A DNA stretch of 64,000 bases, taken from assembly GCF_019740335.1 (NCBI RefSeq), contig NZ_JAHXZS010000007.1:1-64000 (forward strand). The letters are read 5' to 3'. Positions 23,484-32,282 of this stretch are shown here, in pieces. The translations under genes and the position numbers were made by a program. The first letter of the stretch is position 1. The number at the start of each line of letters is the position of its first letter. This DNA comes from Alteraquisediminimonas sediminicola. Lineage in GTDB: Bacteria; Pseudomonadota; Alphaproteobacteria; Sphingomonadales; Sphingomonadaceae. Under the pieces are notes generated by a model. That model did no database searches, was not told the DNA's origin, and saw only the letters and a program-made list of their open reading frames with translations.

Positions 23484-25058
23484 ATGTCGATTGAGCGGGA
23501 AATCGAGATCAAGCTCATCCTCCCTGATGGTGATCCTGCGCCATTATTGGCGCTTGCGCCTTTTCGGCGCGCACCCCGCATCCTGCATTTCCACACCCGA
23601 TATTATGACACGCCGGATTGGAGCCTGAGTCGGGCCAGAGCGATTCTTCGCATCCGTTGTTCGGGCGATCAGATCATCCAATGCGTCAAAATGCCGGCCA
23701 GCAATGCGCGACCGACCGATCGGGCCGAATGGGAACGACCGTTAGAGTCCGATCAATTGGCGCTGGAACTGCTGCCCCCATCACCGCGCCATCGTCTGGA
23801 GCAGTTGATCAATGATCAGCCACTGCGCCCCTTTGCCACACTCGAAGTCACGCGCCGCATCTGGATCGTGGCGCATCGCGGGTCACAGATCGAAATGGCG
23901 CTCGACAGCGGCACGATCAACGCCAATGGCCAGCAGGTACAAATTGCCGAGCTCGAACTTGAACTGGTTGATGGGCGGGTGGACGACATGATCGATTTCG
24001 CGCTTGGCCTGCCGCTCGGTCCCGGTCTTGCTTGGTCGATGTGCAGCAAGGGCGCGCGCGCGCACATGACCGCACGCGGGTTACACCCTGCCGCCATCAA
24101 GGCCAGTCCCGTCACTTTGTCGCCCCACCTCACTTCCGCACAGGCCTTTCAGGAAATTGCATGGCACTGCCTGGGTCATCTGCTTGGCAATTACAGGCTG
24201 GTGATCGACATGGGCGATGCCGACGCCCTGCACCAAAGCCGGGTGGCGATTCGACGGATGCGCGCGGCGTGTTCGCTCTTTTCATCCATGCTCAACGATG
24301 CGCCTTCACGCCTGATTCGGGCCGAACTCCGGGCGGCGGCCAGCGCGCTCGGACCTGCGCGCGATCTTGATGTCCTGATCGCCCGCATCCATGAAGATAT
24401 AGGCGCAGTAGCTGATTATGCGCCGCTCATGGCGCAGTTGGAACAACAGCGCCGCGCGGCTTATGAACATGCCACCGCCCTGCTCAACTGCGCATCCTTC
24501 CAGCGACTATTGTTTCAACTCGCCGCATGGATCGAGAATGGCGCATGGCTGAACGGCTTGAAAGCCATTGATTCAGTGGAACAGGATTTGCCTGTCCCCA
24601 TCGCCAGCCCCAATCTAGCCAGCACTTGCGCGCATGAACTCCAATCACGCTATCGCAAGGTGAAAAAGGCGGGACAACATTTCCAACAGCTCGACGCACC
24701 CGGTCGCCATCAATTGCGGATCGAGATCAAGAAATTGCGTTATGCGGCGGATTTTTTCGGCTCGCTCTTTCCCGGATCGGCGCAATGTGATGAACAGCGC
24801 AAGCCGCATCAGGCTTTTGTCGATGCGCTCACTCGGCTGCAAGACCTGCTTGGCGAACTCAATGATCTGGCAACGGGGCGCGAAATCGATGTCGGCGCCA
24901 TGGACAGCATCAACGAGATCGAACAGGCGCGGCTGACACTGATGCTGGATCAGGCGCTACGCACCTCGGGTCGGACGGAAAAGCAACTCATCAACGATGC
25001 CACACATGATTTGGACCAAGCCCTGCACCTGCCGCGTTTCTGGCGCGATCAAGCGTAG
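23484..25058 (+). CDS. CYTH-CHAD domain protein (inorganic triphosphatase type)
   Basis: 524 residues. The CYTH domain starts at once with the ExExK signature (EREIEIKL) and continues with RYYDTPDWSLSRARAILRIR and AELELELVDG, the charged strands of the triphosphate tunnel. The CHAD domain (about residue 215 onward) shows LHQSRVAIRRMRA and IKKLRYAADFFGSLF, conserved basic helices that bind polyphosphate. The combination is found in bacterial inorganic triphosphatases and polyphosphate-associated proteins. PHA-related genes elsewhere in the window are consistent with a storage-granule lifestyle, but there is no direct link. The start is followed directly by the fold, so it is well supported. 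Confidence 0.88.
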   Translation: MSIEREIEIKLILPDGDPAPLLALAPFRRAPRILHFHTRYYDTPDWSLSRARAILRIRCSGDQIIQCVKMPASNARPTDRAEWERPLESDQLALELLPPSPRHRLEQLINDQPLRPFATLEVTRRIWIVAHRGSQIEMALDSGTINANGQQVQIAELELELVDGRVDDMIDFALGLPLGPGLAWSMCSKGARAHMTARGLHPAAIKASPVTLSPHLTSAQAFQEIAWHCLGHLLGNYRLVIDMGDADALHQSRVAIRRMRAACSLFSSMLNDAPSRLIRAELRAAASALGPARDLDVLIARIHEDIGAVADYAPLMAQLEQQRRAAYEHATALLNCASFQRLLFQLAAWIENGAWLNGLKAIDSVEQDLPVPIASPNLASTCAHELQSRYRKVKKAGQHFQQLDAPGRHQLRIEIKKLRYAADFFGSLFPGSAQCDEQRKPHQAFVDALTRLQDLLGELNDLATGREIDVGAMDSINEIEQARLTLMLDQALRTSGRTEKQLINDATHDLDQALHLPRFWRDQA

Positions 25059-25220
25059 CGTCGCATTCGGGCGCCATGATTGGCCCGCCAATGTGCCAAT
25101 CATCAACCCATCCTGACTGAAAAAAAACGACATTATTCAAAATTTATGAATATGCGCGCGCCAAAAATGGATTATGGCAGATGCCGTTATCAATTTCGCT
25201 GATTGTCACAGGAGCCATTT

Positions 25221-25763
25221 ATGAAGTTTCATCTCCCCTTGATCGCCATGTCGGCAATTGCCCTGTCTGGCTGCGCGACCGAAAAATACGTCAATACGCG
25301 CGTTGCCGATCTCGAAGGTCGTCACGCTGCCCGCCTTACCGCCGTTGAAGGCACGGCCCAAGGCGCACTCGACCGCGCAAATGCGGCCTTTGGTCTGGCA
25401 GAAGGCAAGTTTGTCTTCTCGACCGTGCTGAATGCCGATCAGGTCAAGTTCGATGGCGGCAAGGCTGTCATTTCGGAAGAAGGCAAGGCATATCTGGCCC
25501 AGCTGGCTGAACAGCTGAAAACCGAAAACAAGAATGTCTTTCTTGAAATTCAGGGCCATACCGATTCGGGCCAAACCGCTGAGAAGCGCCTCGCCCTTGG
25601 CCAGCAGCGTGCAGAAGCCGTGCGCCTGATCCTCAATCAGCAGGGCGTTGCGCTCAACCGCATGTCGACCATTTCTTATGGCGGCACCGCACCGGTTGCC
25701 CCGAACAACACCGCCGAAGGTCGCGCTTTGAACCGTCGCGTTGTAATCATCGGCGTCAAATAA
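25221..25763 (+). CDS. OmpA-family lipoprotein
   Basis: 180 residues from an ATG seven bases after ACAGGAG. The N terminus is a lipoprotein signal with lipobox ALSGC. A short charged helix follows, then an OmpA-like peptidoglycan-binding domain with EIQGHTDSGQTAEKRLALGQQRAEAVR and the late GRALNRRV motif; the usual aspartate and arginine that hold diaminopimelate are visible. It should tether the outer membrane to the cell wall. The gene stands alone between the CYTH-CHAD gene and a strong terminator. Confidence 0.88.
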   Translation: MKFHLPLIAMSAIALSGCATEKYVNTRVADLEGRHAARLTAVEGTAQGALDRANAAFGLAEGKFVFSTVLNADQVKFDGGKAVISEEGKAYLAQLAEQLKTENKNVFLEIQGHTDSGQTAEKRLALGQQRAEAVRLILNQQGVALNRMSTISYGGTAPVAPNNTAEGRALNRRVVIIGVK

Positions 25764-25824
25764 TCTGAAAAGCCGGGCGCGGTCGAGATCATTCTCGCCC
25801 GCCCGCTTGCAGGTCATTGGCCAT

Positions 25825-25862
25825 AAAAGGCCGGGGATATCGATGATGTCTCCGGCCTTTTT
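25825..25862 (+). terminator. rho-independent terminator after the OmpA lipoprotein gene
   Basis: AAAAGGCCGG (25825-25834) pairs with CCGGCCTTTTT (25852-25862) across a 17-base loop, and a T run follows. The A run on the left means it could also act on the minus strand, where the next gene converges. Confidence 0.8.
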
Positions 25863-25950
25863 ATATGGCCGAAAAAGCGCCCAGACATAAAAACGGCGCC
25901 AGCGGGATGATCCGCACTGACGCCGTCTTCAAACGCAGGTGGCGCGCCGA

Positions 25951-26235
25951 TTAACGCAGCTTGCGCACATCCTTCTTCGACAGCGACGTCACCGCACCGC
26001 CCTCAACAACGGTCAGCGTGTCGGCAGGCACGGTCACAAAGCGTGATTCGAAGATGATCTTCACCGAACCATCGGCGTTGACGCGATCGATCGTGCCAAG
26101 GCGGACGGCATTTGCATCGCGCAACACCTTACCAGCACGAATCTGAGCAACAGCAGCAGGCGCAGCGGCGTCCTGCGCCAGAACCGGGGTGGAAGCGAGC
26201 AAGATCGCGCCAGCGATCGACAATGTGATGCGCAT
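25951..26235 (-). CDS. small secreted protein of unknown function
   Basis: 94 residues from an ATG with AAGGAA upstream. A clear signal peptide (ITLSIAGAILLASTPVLAQ) is followed by an alanine-rich stretch and a small beta domain (GKVLRDANAVRLGTIDRVNADGSVKIIF ... VTVPADTLTVVEGG), which resembles PRC-barrel or SH3-like strands. Exported proteins of this size and layout seem common in sphingomonads. It is convergent with the OmpA lipoprotein gene across a shared terminator. Function unknown. Confidence 0.7.
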   Translation of the reverse strand: MRITLSIAGAILLASTPVLAQDAAAPAAVAQIRAGKVLRDANAVRLGTIDRVNADGSVKIIFESRFVTVPADTLTVVEGGAVTSLSKKDVRKLR

Positions 26236-26674
26236 AATAATTCCTTCTTCGTGACGGATAAGATGCATGAGATGAAACCCAGCACCCGGAGATCTGTGCG
26301 CATATTGCAATGCAACATTCGCTAAGCAAGCTCACTAAATACCCCCTGCATAGTGTCAATTCGCATTTGAGGTGTCGTAATTGCATTATTAACAACTGAA
26401 CCAATTTCGTCCCCGCTCGAGCGCGTCGCCTTGGCGGATAAGGCGGCATTGGCCGTTCGCTGGCCCCGGCGGAAACCACGCCTTGGCCGGGGCAAATGGG
26501 GCAGTCCAAAGCAGGTCGCCACGTATCGCCCTAAAATCACGCTGACCGACGGATATTGCGCCAGATTGTCCCCTGCAAATATTTCTCGCGCAAATCTGGG
26601 CATATTGTATTGCACAATCTCCACGCCCGATGCATCCGCATCGCTGTCAGATCATTCTGCCGGAGTTTTGATGC
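26236..26674. other. gene-free stretch between divergent genes
   Basis: About 440 bases between the small secreted protein and galU. Open frames here are short, overlap on both strands and lack ribosome binding sites. The right end, with AT-rich ATATTGTATTGCACAATC near 26602-26619, may hold the galU promoter. No RNA gene or repeat is recognised. Confidence 0.4.
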
Positions 26675-27541
26675 ATGCCGCCTCGCGTTCGTAAAGCCGT
26701 CTTCCCCGTTGCAGGCCTTGGCACCCGCTTCCTGCCCGCCACCAAATCGGTGCCGAAGGAAATGCTGCCGGTCGTCGATCGGCCCTTGGTCCAATATGCG
26801 GTGGACGAGGCATTGGAAGCCGGGATCGAACAGCTGATCTTCGTCACGGGCCGGGGCAAGATGGCGATCGAAGACCATTTCGACGTCGCCTTCGAACTCG
26901 AAGCCACGCAGACCAGCCGGGGCAAGAAACTGAACGCGCTCGATGGCACAAGGATGAAACCGGGCAGTTGCGTGTTCGTGCGTCAGCAGGAACCGCTCGG
27001 CCTTGGTCATGCGATCTGGTGCGCACGCGAAATCGTCGGCAATGAGCCGTTCGCGATCTTCCTGCCCGATGAATTCATGGTCGGCGCGCCCGGCTGCATG
27101 AAACAGATGGTTGATGCCTATGACAAGATCGGCGGCAATCTGATCTGCGCGCTGGAAGTCGACCCTTCCGAAACCCACAGCTATGGCGTGATCGATCCGG
27201 GCGCGCGCAATGGCGCGCTGACCGAGGTCAAGGGTCTGGTGGAAAAGCCCGCCCCCGGCACCGCGCCCTCCAATCTGATCGTGGCGGGCCGCTATATCTT
27301 GCAGCCCGATGTGATGCGCATCCTCGAAAACCAGGAAGCGGGCGCTGGCGGTGAAATTCAGCTCACCGATGCGATGGCCCAGATGATCGGTTCACAGGCC
27401 TTTCATGGCGTGACCTTTGATGGCGATCGTTATGATTGCGGATCGAAACTGGGCTTTGCGCAGGCTAATCTCGCGCTGGCGATGTCGATGCCGGATATTG
27501 GCCCGGCGTTGAAGGATTTCGCCCGCAAATTGGTGTGCTGA
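26675..27541 (+). CDS. galU: UTP-glucose-1-phosphate uridylyltransferase
   Basis: 288 residues. It makes UDP-glucose from UTP and glucose 1-phosphate for exopolysaccharide and lipopolysaccharide synthesis. The nucleotide-binding motif AVFPVAGLGTRFLPATKSVPKEMLPV at the N terminus, the LPDEF metal site near residue 127 and VEKPAPG near residue 190 are all in place, and the length is normal. It may supply precursors for the glycosyltransferase locus at the left of the window. It converges on ribA with only six bases between stops. Confidence 0.95.
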   Translation: MPPRVRKAVFPVAGLGTRFLPATKSVPKEMLPVVDRPLVQYAVDEALEAGIEQLIFVTGRGKMAIEDHFDVAFELEATQTSRGKKLNALDGTRMKPGSCVFVRQQEPLGLGHAIWCAREIVGNEPFAIFLPDEFMVGAPGCMKQMVDAYDKIGGNLICALEVDPSETHSYGVIDPGARNGALTEVKGLVEKPAPGTAPSNLIVAGRYILQPDVMRILENQEAGAGGEIQLTDAMAQMIGSQAFHGVTFDGDRYDCGSKLGFAQANLALAMSMPDIGPALKDFARKLVC

Positions 27542-27547
27542 TCGCAC

Positions 27548-28615
27548 TTAATCGAGCATATGCCCGGTACGATCCTTCTTCGTCGCCAGATAGGCGGCGT
27601 TGAACGGGTTGGACGGCAATTGATGCGGCACGCGCTCGGCCACCGTCACGCCCATCGCTTCCAGCACAGCAACCTTATTGGGATTGTTGGTCAGCAAGCG
27701 CACCTCGCTTTGCCCCAATAAGGCCAGCATCCGCGCCGCAATCCCGAAATCGCGCGCATCGACCGCCAGTCCCAGCCGGACATTGGCATCGACGGTATCG
27801 AAACCCTGATCCTGCAACGCATAGGCGCGCAGCTTGTTGATCAGGCCAATGCCGCGCCCTTCTTGCCGCAAATAGAGCAAAATCCCCCAGCTCGCCGTCG
27901 CCATTTCATGCAACGCCGCGTGCAGTTGCGGCCCGCAATCGCATTTGAGCGACCCGAACACGTCGCCGGTCAGGCATTCGCTATGCAGTCGCACCACCGG
28001 CAGGCTGCCATCCGGCTGGCCGATCACCAAAGCGACATGCTCGGACGCATCCGATGCGCCGCGAAACGCGATAATCTCGCACTCGGTCGAGGCTTCGACC
28101 GGCAGGCGGGCACGGGCCGCGATGAACAGATCGCCCGCATCGGCATAGCCCGCGATCTCGTCCACGGTCACCGTGACGGCGACGGCGACATCGGCCCCCG
28201 TATCTCCCCAGAAAAATGCCGGCAGCATCCCGGCATGACGCGCCAGCCGCATCGCCGCCGCCGCAATCGCCTCTTGTTCCAGCGCCACCGCGCGAAACGG
28301 GCCTTTCAACGGGGTCGCAAGGTCCAGCACCGGATCGGCCATCGCCGTCGCCACATCAAGGTCGATCCATGGCGCGCGGTCGACCAGCACGGCGCGATCC
28401 GGCTCGGCGGCCTCGATCTGGTTGGTAAGGCGCAACGTCTCTGCCCGCCCTGCGGAAATCAGGATGCGCGCCGGGGTCTCTGGCTCAAATGCAGCCAAGC
28501 GCTGCGCATCCGCCGTCTCAATCGCCAGCAGATCCACCCCGATGCCGCCCGCGCAAATCCGCACGGGCCAACCCCGGCGAATGGCGTCAATCGCTTGGGC
28601 GGGATGGCGTGACAT
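27548..28615 (-). CDS. ribA: GTP cyclohydrolase II
   Basis: 355 residues from the ATG at 28615, which shares bases with the xth stop (TGATG). The C-terminal 200 residues are a standard GTP cyclohydrolase II, first enzyme of riboflavin synthesis: RLHSECLTGDVFGSLKCDCG supplies the zinc cysteines, RQEGRGIGLINKLRAYALQ the catalytic region and LLTNNPNKVAVLEAMGV the GTP-binding end. The N-terminal 150 residues do not show DHBP-synthase motifs, so this is not an obvious RibBA bifunctional enzyme; longer RibA proteins of this type occur in alphaproteobacteria. Confidence 0.9.
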   Translation of the reverse strand: MSRHPAQAIDAIRRGWPVRICAGGIGVDLLAIETADAQRLAAFEPETPARILISAGRAETLRLTNQIEAAEPDRAVLVDRAPWIDLDVATAMADPVLDLATPLKGPFRAVALEQEAIAAAAMRLARHAGMLPAFFWGDTGADVAVAVTVTVDEIAGYADAGDLFIAARARLPVEASTECEIIAFRGASDASEHVALVIGQPDGSLPVVRLHSECLTGDVFGSLKCDCGPQLHAALHEMATASWGILLYLRQEGRGIGLINKLRAYALQDQGFDTVDANVRLGLAVDARDFGIAARMLALLGQSEVRLLTNNPNKVAVLEAMGVTVAERVPHQLPSNPFNAAYLATKKDRTGHMLD

Positions 28616-29412
28616 CAGTCGACCTTGAACGTCGTCATGATCGGAATGTGATCGGAGGGCTTGCCCCAATTGCGGCAATCCTCGAACAATTGATGCTCGA
28701 CCGCCTGTGCAGCGACCGAGGGGCTTGCCCACATATGATCGAGCCGCCGCCCCCGGTTGGACGCCTTCCAATCCTTGGCGCGATAGCTCCACCATGTGAA
28801 CACATGGGCCGGTTCCGGGATGAACTTACGGCCAAGATCGACCCAGTCATGGCTTTGTTGCAAACGGGCCAATGCCTCGACCTCGACCGGGGTATGGCTG
28901 ACCACACCCAATAATTGCTTGTGGCTCCACACGTCGGTCTCGCAGGGCGCGACATTGAAATCACCCACCAGCAAGGTCGGCTCATCCAGTTGCGCCGACC
29001 AATTGGTCATGCGCTCGATAAAGGCGAGCTTCTGGACGAATTTCGGGTTGGTCTCCGGGTCCGGCGCTTCGCCGCCCGCCGGGACATAGACATTTTCAAG
29101 CCGGATGCCGCATTCCAGTTGCGCGCCGATATGCCGCGCCTCGCCATTATCCTGCCAGTCATGGCGATTATCAGCGACCATCGGCACGCGCGACACAATC
29201 GCCACGCCATGATGCATCCGCTGGCCATTCAACACCTGATATTGATAGCCGAGCTTGTGAAACATCTGCGCCGGGAAATCACGGTCGATCACTTTCGTTT
29301 CCTGCAAGCACAGCACATCGGGGCCGACCTCCTGCAAGAAGCGCTCGACAATATCGAGCCGGAAGCGGACCGAGTTGATGTTCCAGGATGCAATCGAAAG
29401 TTTTTGGGACAT
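28615..29412 (-). CDS. xth: exodeoxyribonuclease III
   Basis: 265 residues of the AP endonuclease/exonuclease III family, which nicks DNA at abasic sites in base-excision repair. Family motifs are present in order: IASWNINSVRFR, LCLQETKV, GVAIVSR, LVGDFNVAP, RLDHMWASP and the final SDHIPI with the catalytic histidine. The ATG at 29412 gives the usual start a few residues before the first strand. The stop overlaps the ribA start, so the two are coupled, though no functional link is known. Confidence 0.95.
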   Translation of the reverse strand: MSQKLSIASWNINSVRFRLDIVERFLQEVGPDVLCLQETKVIDRDFPAQMFHKLGYQYQVLNGQRMHHGVAIVSRVPMVADNRHDWQDNGEARHIGAQLECGIRLENVYVPAGGEAPDPETNPKFVQKLAFIERMTNWSAQLDEPTLLVGDFNVAPCETDVWSHKQLLGVVSHTPVEVEALARLQQSHDWVDLGRKFIPEPAHVFTWWSYRAKDWKASNRGRRLDHMWASPSVAAQAVEHQLFEDCRNWGKPSDHIPIMTTFKVD

Positions 29413-29549
29413 GGCGGATGCCATAACCACAAAATGGGACCTATTGCCATGATTGAATTTTGTCGCGTTTAGATCCAGTGACGTTCATGATACATGCAGT
29501 TGGCACACGCTATCATGATCGCCACAGATTGATTTACAGGGGTAAGCAC

Positions 29550-30185
29550 ATGGGAATTCGGATCGGACAGCTGCGCAAGGTGCGCGTGGCAGCAGCCCTT
29601 ATCATGGGCCTTGCCATGTCGGTCGGCCCGATGGCGACGATCCCGGCTTATGCCCAGTTTTCCGAAAGCTATAAATTCCTCAAGGCCGTGAAGGATCAGG
29701 ACGGCCAAAAGGTCACGGATATGTTGAGCAGTTCGGCATCGACCCTGATCAACACGCGCGATGTGACGACGGGCGATTCCGCCCTGCATCTGGTGATCCA
29801 ACGCCGGGATGCAAGCTGGCTCAGCTTCCTGCTCTCCAAGGGGGCCAAGCCCGATATTCGCGACAAGGCAGGCAACACCCCGATCTTGGCCGCAGCGCAG
29901 CTCGGCTTTGTCGATGCCGTGCCTATGCTGGTCAACTACAAAGCCGATGTGAACAGCACCAATGGCCGGGGCGAAACCGCGCTGATCATCGCGGTGCAGC
30001 GGCGTGATATTGCGCTGGTCCGCCAGTTGATCAGCCTTGGTGCCAATCCTGCGTTGCGTGACACGGTCATCGGACTTTCGGCGCGCGATTATGCCGAGCG
30101 CGACAAAAGATCGGGCGCTATCCTGAAAATTCTTGATGAGGCCAAGCCCGCGGTGGCCAAGCCCGTCTCTGGACCCAAGTTCTGA
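29550..30185 (+). CDS. secreted ankyrin-repeat protein
   Basis: 211 residues starting at an ATG after AGGGG. A signal peptide (VAAALIMGLAMSVGPMATIPAYA) is followed by about four ankyrin repeats, for example TGDSALHLVIQRRDASWLSFLLSKGAKPD, AGNTPILAAAQLGFVDAVPMLV and GETALIIAVQRRDIALVRQLISLGANP. It should be a periplasmic protein-binding scaffold; bacterial examples often pair with an enzyme or protect against oxidative stress. It lies 20 bases before an L,D-transpeptidase gene on the same strand, so a cell-wall role is possible. Confidence 0.85.
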   Translation: MGIRIGQLRKVRVAAALIMGLAMSVGPMATIPAYAQFSESYKFLKAVKDQDGQKVTDMLSSSASTLINTRDVTTGDSALHLVIQRRDASWLSFLLSKGAKPDIRDKAGNTPILAAAQLGFVDAVPMLVNYKADVNSTNGRGETALIIAVQRRDIALVRQLISLGANPALRDTVIGLSARDYAERDKRSGAILKILDEAKPAVAKPVSGPKF

Positions 30186-30205
30186 TTCACCGATATTTCT
30201 GGGAC

Positions 30206-31489
30206 ATGCCGTTGATGAAGCGTATGAATTTGAACATATCGGCCTTGGGAACGTTGATACTGGCCAGTCTCGCCGTCAACCTTGCCGCCGTTCCCACTGC
30301 CCGCGCGCAGGACATCGACCCCGAAGGCGTGCGCGAAGCCACCGTGCCGGTCGAAACACCCGCCGAACTGGCCGCGCCGACCGTGCCGCCACCCGCCAAT
30401 GAACTGTGGACGACGGCCTCGCTCGATGTCTTGATGGCGGTGATCAAGGATGTCGCGTTGGAAGGGCTGAACCCCGCCAGCTATGCACCGGACAAGCTCC
30501 GTACCGCGATCGATTCCGGCGATGCCGCCATCTATGGTCCACTCGCCACGCAGATATGGCTGCAACTGGCGCATGACTTCGCCTTTGGCCATGCCCCGGC
30601 GGCGGCCCGGCTTGATTGGCACATGGACACGCTCGCAGGCGATCCGAATGAGGCGATGACCTCGCTGAACAATGCGCTCGCCACCGGGCAATTGCGCGCA
30701 ACATTATATGCCCGCCTGCCCAATAGCCCGCAATATCAGGCACTCCGGGACATGCTGGCGAAAACCCCGGCCAGCAAGACCGAGACCATCGGCCAATTGC
30801 GGGTCAGCATGGAACGTTGGCGCTGGATGCCGCGCGATTTCGGATCGTCCTTTATCTTCGTCAACGTCCCGGCGTTCAATGTCGCTTTGGTGCAGGACGG
30901 GCGCGCACTTGCCCGCCACAGGATCATCGTCGGCAAGCCCAAAAACCCGACTCCGCAATTGTTCGTGCAGGCGACCGGCGTCATCATCAACCCGACATGG
31001 ACGGTGCCGCAAAGCATCATCCGTGAAAGCGTGGGGGAACTGGTCACGCGTCACCCAAAAAAGGCGCGCGCCCAAGGCTATGTCACAACGATCGTCAACG
31101 GCCAGATGCAGGTGGTGCAAGGGCCGGGCCCCAGCAATGCGCTGGGCGCGATGAAGCTGGTCATGCCCAATCCTTATTCCATCTACCTCCACGACACCCC
31201 CGCCAAGTCGCTATTCGAAAACAAGGTCCGCGCGTTCAGCCATGGCTGCATCCGCACGGATCAGGCGCTGCGTTTCGCATCGGTGATGCTGCGCGAGGTG
31301 CCGGGCTGGACGCGGGCCAAAATCGATCAGACGGTAGCGGGCCGCAAAACCACCAAGGTCGACCTGCCCCGCCCGTTCAACGTACTCATCACCTATTTGA
31401 CGGCGGTGGCAGAGGATAATGGGAAATTGAAAACCTATCCCGACATCTATGGCCGAGACATACCCGTGCTGGAAGCGCTGGACGATTAA
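30206..31489 (+). CDS. L,D-transpeptidase (YkuD family), YcbB-like
   Basis: 427 residues. After a signal peptide (LGTLILASLAVNLAAVPTARA) comes a helical scaffold domain (about 60-190, with ASYAPDKLRTAID and QLAHDFAFGH) and a YkuD catalytic domain with HDTPAKSLFENKVRAFSHGCIRTDQALRFA. The SHGCIR motif holds the catalytic cysteine. Such enzymes make 3-3 cross-links in peptidoglycan or attach proteins to it. The layout is like YcbB/LdtD, without an obvious separate peptidoglycan-binding repeat. An ATG nine bases later (30215) is also possible. A strong terminator follows. Confidence 0.88.
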   Translation: MPLMKRMNLNISALGTLILASLAVNLAAVPTARAQDIDPEGVREATVPVETPAELAAPTVPPPANELWTTASLDVLMAVIKDVALEGLNPASYAPDKLRTAIDSGDAAIYGPLATQIWLQLAHDFAFGHAPAAARLDWHMDTLAGDPNEAMTSLNNALATGQLRATLYARLPNSPQYQALRDMLAKTPASKTETIGQLRVSMERWRWMPRDFGSSFIFVNVPAFNVALVQDGRALARHRIIVGKPKNPTPQLFVQATGVIINPTWTVPQSIIRESVGELVTRHPKKARAQGYVTTIVNGQMQVVQGPGPSNALGAMKLVMPNPYSIYLHDTPAKSLFENKVRAFSHGCIRTDQALRFASVMLREVPGWTRAKIDQTVAGRKTTKVDLPRPFNVLITYLTAVAEDNGKLKTYPDIYGRDIPVLEALDD

Positions 31490-31491
31490 CG

Positions 31492-31533
31492 AAAAACGCC
31501 GGGCAGATGGATATCCATCGCCCGGCGTTTTTA
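31492..31533. terminator. bidirectional terminator between two L,D-transpeptidase genes
   Basis: AAAAACGCCGGGC (31492-31504) pairs with GCCCGGCGTTTTT (31520-31532) around a short loop. A and T runs flank both sides, so it can end transcription of both convergent genes. Confidence 0.85.
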
Positions 31534-31552
31534 TCTGATGCGCTGAATGCGC

Positions 31553-32164
31553 TTACAGCTTGGTCGCGTACAACAATCGGCCCGGACCAAGCCGGTCCAG
31601 CACGCGCGGCAAATCATGCTCGGCAAAGGCGAAACAACCTTCCGACCGCCCGATCTTGCCCTTGTCGCGCGCCATCTCATCGCTGACATACCATGCGCCA
31701 TGCACGACCACGGCACGCGCCTCGGCATTGCTGTTGCTATGTTCCAGCCCCATCAACCGCATCGATTGGCCATGTTTCCCGGTATAATAATCCCCGGTGA
31801 GATAGGCCCCCGGCGATGATGCCAACGAACCGGGATCATTCGAAAATTGCTGTACCCAGCCGGTATGGCTTGGGTCCGACCCACGGCCATGGGCGACAAG
31901 AAAGCTCGTCACCTGACCCGACATCATATCGACGAGATAGAAACGCGGGTCACGCGATGCGGCGGCAAAATCGGTGACACCGACCACATCACGGTAACGC
32001 ACCACCCCGGCATTCGCATCAAGCGCACGCCGCGCGATACGGATAATCCGGCTGTTGTCAGACCCGATCATCGGGCCGACCGCCCAGCTTGGGATCGCAG
32101 GCAATGCCGCTGCTGCTGCCAGCGACGCAAAACCCCGACCTAAAAATTCGCGACGATTCACCAT
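31553..32164 (-). CDS. Tat-exported YkuD_2-type L,D-transpeptidase domain protein
   Basis: 203 residues. The N terminus has a twin-arginine signal (RREFLGRGFASLAAAAAL). The rest matches the murein L,D-transpeptidase catalytic family (YkuD_2): YLVDMMSGQVTSFLVAHGRGSDP, MGLEHSNSNAEARAVVVHGAWYV and GRSEGCFAF, with histidine and cysteine in catalytic positions. It is smaller than the enzyme encoded opposite and lacks a scaffold domain. Tat export suggests folding before transport, perhaps with a cofactor, which is notable for this family. Confidence 0.8.
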   Translation of the reverse strand: MVNRREFLGRGFASLAAAAALPAIPSWAVGPMIGSDNSRIIRIARRALDANAGVVRYRDVVGVTDFAAASRDPRFYLVDMMSGQVTSFLVAHGRGSDPSHTGWVQQFSNDPGSLASSPGAYLTGDYYTGKHGQSMRLMGLEHSNSNAEARAVVVHGAWYVSDEMARDKGKIGRSEGCFAFAEHDLPRVLDRLGPGRLLYATKL

Positions 32165-32282
32165 CTAGAGCTTCGACCTCTGTCTGCATGAACGAGCCTG
32201 TTCAAACACTGCAATAGCAGAAAGTGCCGATTCGGGCCAGTCATCTGTCGTAATAATGGCGCGCCTCGCCGGATTCACCCTC

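Noticed and set aside
26322..26624. 100-residue frame in the gap before galU
   Set aside because: No ribosome binding site, no recognisable domain and overlap with other weak frames.
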